In this document: positions 61,596 to 64,000 of the stretch, in pieces
Layout of the letters: each line of letters starts with the position of its first letter
Numbering within the stretch: the stretch's first letter is position 1
NCBI RefSeq assembly: GCF_949628215.1
Contig: NC_134276.1
Coordinates: 31,126,226-31,190,225 of the forward strand
Direction: 5' to 3'
Length of the DNA stretch: 64,000 nt
DNA from: Phalacrocorax aristotelis
Lineage: Eukaryota > Chordata > Aves > Suliformes > Phalacrocoracidae
The notes under the pieces: model-generated
Told to the model about the DNA's origin: nothing
Databases searched by the model: none
Seen by the model: only the letters and a program-made list of their open reading frames with translations
Program-made: the position numbers and the translations under genes

Positions 61596-64000
61596 ACTGT
61601 GTCTCTTCTCCCATTCAGCATTATCTGATACTCCTACTCTTAATTTTTATCCCATTTTTATGATCTCGGTCCTTGAAGCAATGCAGTTTCTCAGGTAATG
61701 ATATTCCAGTCCTCTTCTGTCTTGATAATATCTTCCTGTTTTGAGTCACCACAATTTTTGGGTAGGGTCTTAATTCCTGTGCCTCTCTAAATATCCCATC
61801 CCCAAATTTGTCTTAGCTTCTCAGACAATCAGTCTCCCTTTACGTGACAATTTTCCTTCAACTAGTTTATTTTCTACTATATTCAATCTAGTATATTTCC
61901 GTGTTAGATGCATGGGTTCTACTGTGTTCTCTCTGTCTAAAAATATATTCATAAGGCATTGTGGTATGAGCTACCTTTGGTAAGCCTGTCTTGCATTCTT
62001 TTCAGTTCTCATTCATCTTTGTATTTCAGTTATTTTTAGACTGGTTTCTTGAGAAAATGAAGTTTATTTGATCACGTTGTCCATCTCTCATCCTACTTCT
62101 TTTCCCACGGTAACTTGAATTTACTGGCCCATTTCAAACAACCTTGACAGAGGGCTAGATGCCTGGAAAATACCAAGTTCTAAACAGTGGACTGAAAATA
62201 AGTGATGAAAAGAATAGGGGATTTAAACCAAATTAGTGCCTCTTCCAAAGAGAAGACCTTCCAAGTAAACTTAGAGAGCTGAAACGAGGAGGACAGGGCA
62301 GAAATACCCAGCTGCATTAAGATATTTAGCAAGAGCTTGTGCTTCCTTTGGTGCTGGAGAATCCAGTCATGAGGAGCAAAGCTGGAGGAGAGGGGTCCCT
62401 GTTTTGCTGTGTGCCTTATGGAATAGCCAGCCATGAGACAAAGGAGTACCACTTCCAAATCTCAGCAAACCCCTGTTTGCTTCTACCTGTAATTGTGAAT
62501 AGCACATGCCCCCTAGGAGTTTCCTGTATGGAGAAGCAAAAAGGACCATAACCTCCAGCTGCCAGTATGTATTTTCTGAAGTGATGCATCATCTTTTTCC
62601 AGATGCTGATGGGTTAAAAACTGTGTCCTGAAGAGGGGTAAATCCAAAAACATTCTTCAATGCACATCTGGGGCTCTTCCCCTTTTCCTGTCTGCATCCC
62701 TCTGCTTGCATACGGTGGATGCTTTGCTTTGTCTGTAAGACTGATAAATGAAGTGAAGCAGAGACTTGGCTCTGTTCAGCAGAGGGATGAACATAAGTCT
62801 CTTGAGTCCTTCCTGCCCTAGTATTGGTGATTTCGCTGTTGCAATTAGGACACTGGTAGGGTATAAAGTGAAGAGAAATGGTATTTTATTACTGAGCAGT
62901 GCTGTGGTGACTTGGTGATGAGACTGGAACTAGGCTGGAAAAGTGCTAGCCTGGCTGTTGAAGTTTTATGGCAAAAATTAGTGATTATTTAAATATAGAC
63001 ACCATACTCTAGACAGCTGTGTAAGTTACTTTTTTTGTGAGGAAAACGTGTTTATAATTTATAGTCAATATTTCTGTTATAGATGTGGACTTTTATTTTT
63101 TTTTTAAGTCTCAGAATTTCTAGCTCACAAGTACTTCAATTTAAAAATCAAATTATCTCCCCCTTTGCTTTTCCTTGTATGGAGAGTTCTAAAAGGGGAA
63201 GATGAAGGGATGGCTTCAGCAATCTAAATAAATCTACCCCACCTTGGATGCAAATACTTCTTTTCAGAAATGCAATGTGCCCGTTAAGCTCCTGCTCTCT
63301 CTCTTCCATCTTCATGTCCTCGTGCCATGTCTTCACAGATAATAAAAGCATGCAGAATCAGAACATTCTCAAAGTGTGTTGGGAATTATTAATCTTATAA
63401 TTGCAGCACGTGTGGGATTACAGGGTGCTTGGTGCTTCCTAGCAGAATTTAAACAAATTTATTGTATAATACTGGCATCATGGTCTTTTCCAGTGTTTGT
63501 ATGTAGCTGAATGTGCCCAAATGAGTTAGTTGTTAGTACACCCAGTCTTCAGTCTTGCACGTTGTCAGGTTGAGGTGTGACTTTGCTCAGTTGCTTGTTG
63601 GGTGGTGCTGCCAAAGCCTGCAGTTGGGAGCTCCATGGCAGCAGGACTCCACAGTTGAGAGCTCAGCCAAGGAGTGAAGGTTATGTAGCCAAAACTGCAG
63701 AAATAAAAATGATTTTGAGCTGAACCGTGAGGAGCTTGAAAATGGAAATCTGAAAGTGGTTGGACATTAAAATATTCCTGTAAAACAGATCTAGCAAGAA
63801 ATGAGAAGCTATATACAAACTCACCTACTCTGGAGACTATAAAGGAACTTTTTGTTTAAATAAAACATTTAAAAGTATTTCCTGCACATCATAGAAACTG
63901 TTCTTGTAAAGATAATCAGCAAAAATATTTTGAAATGTTTTTAATAAGATGTTAGGATGGAGTCTGTATAGATTTCTTCTACCTTTTATTTCTTAAAAAT
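61596..64000. other. Non-coding region to the window end
   Basis: No coding exon is recognised, including any CAB39L exon. Confidence 0.5.

Overview
The window reads as bird nuclear DNA. It carries several CR1 retrotransposon copies, some with the avian-type ATTCTATG tail, and two solo retroviral LTRs. It also holds two split vertebrate genes with CpG-island promoters. Exons were found by translating both strands, matching the peptides to remembered family sequences, and requiring GT/AG borders and consistent reading phase. No alignment or database search was run.

Layout. Minus strand, 394 to about 7,900: the 5' part of PHF11 (extended PHD-finger protein), whose 3' exons lie beyond base 1. 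Minus strand, 13,177 to about 36,100: a complete SETDB2 gene (bifurcated SET-domain histone H3K9 methyltransferase). It has thirteen coding exons that join in phase into 705 codons plus a stop. From 35,330 to 36,720: a large CpG island, which looks like a shared promoter for SETDB2 (leftward) and a plus-strand gene. From vertebrate gene order that gene should be CAB39L, but no CAB39L coding exon is visible. The 27 kb from 36.7 to 64 kb look like 5' intron or intergenic DNA, with short CR1 pieces, a solo LTR and a second GC-rich, exon-like island at 56.0-56.7 kb.

The arrangement CAB39L - SETDB2 - PHF11, with SETDB2 and PHF11 in tandem on one strand, matches the order known from human 13q14. 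SETDB2 should act in the nucleus, writing repressive H3K9 methylation. PHF11 is a nuclear zinc-finger protein linked to transcription in immune cells.

The accessory interest lies in repeats and DNA structure. There is a 33-bp near-perfect inverted repeat beside the PHF11 CpG island, a 16-bp perfect palindrome in a SETDB2 intron, and a 43-bp CR1 tail nested inside another CR1. One LTR is inserted in a 2.6-kb CR1. A second solo LTR sits just downstream of the bidirectional promoter. I found no undescribed multigene system.
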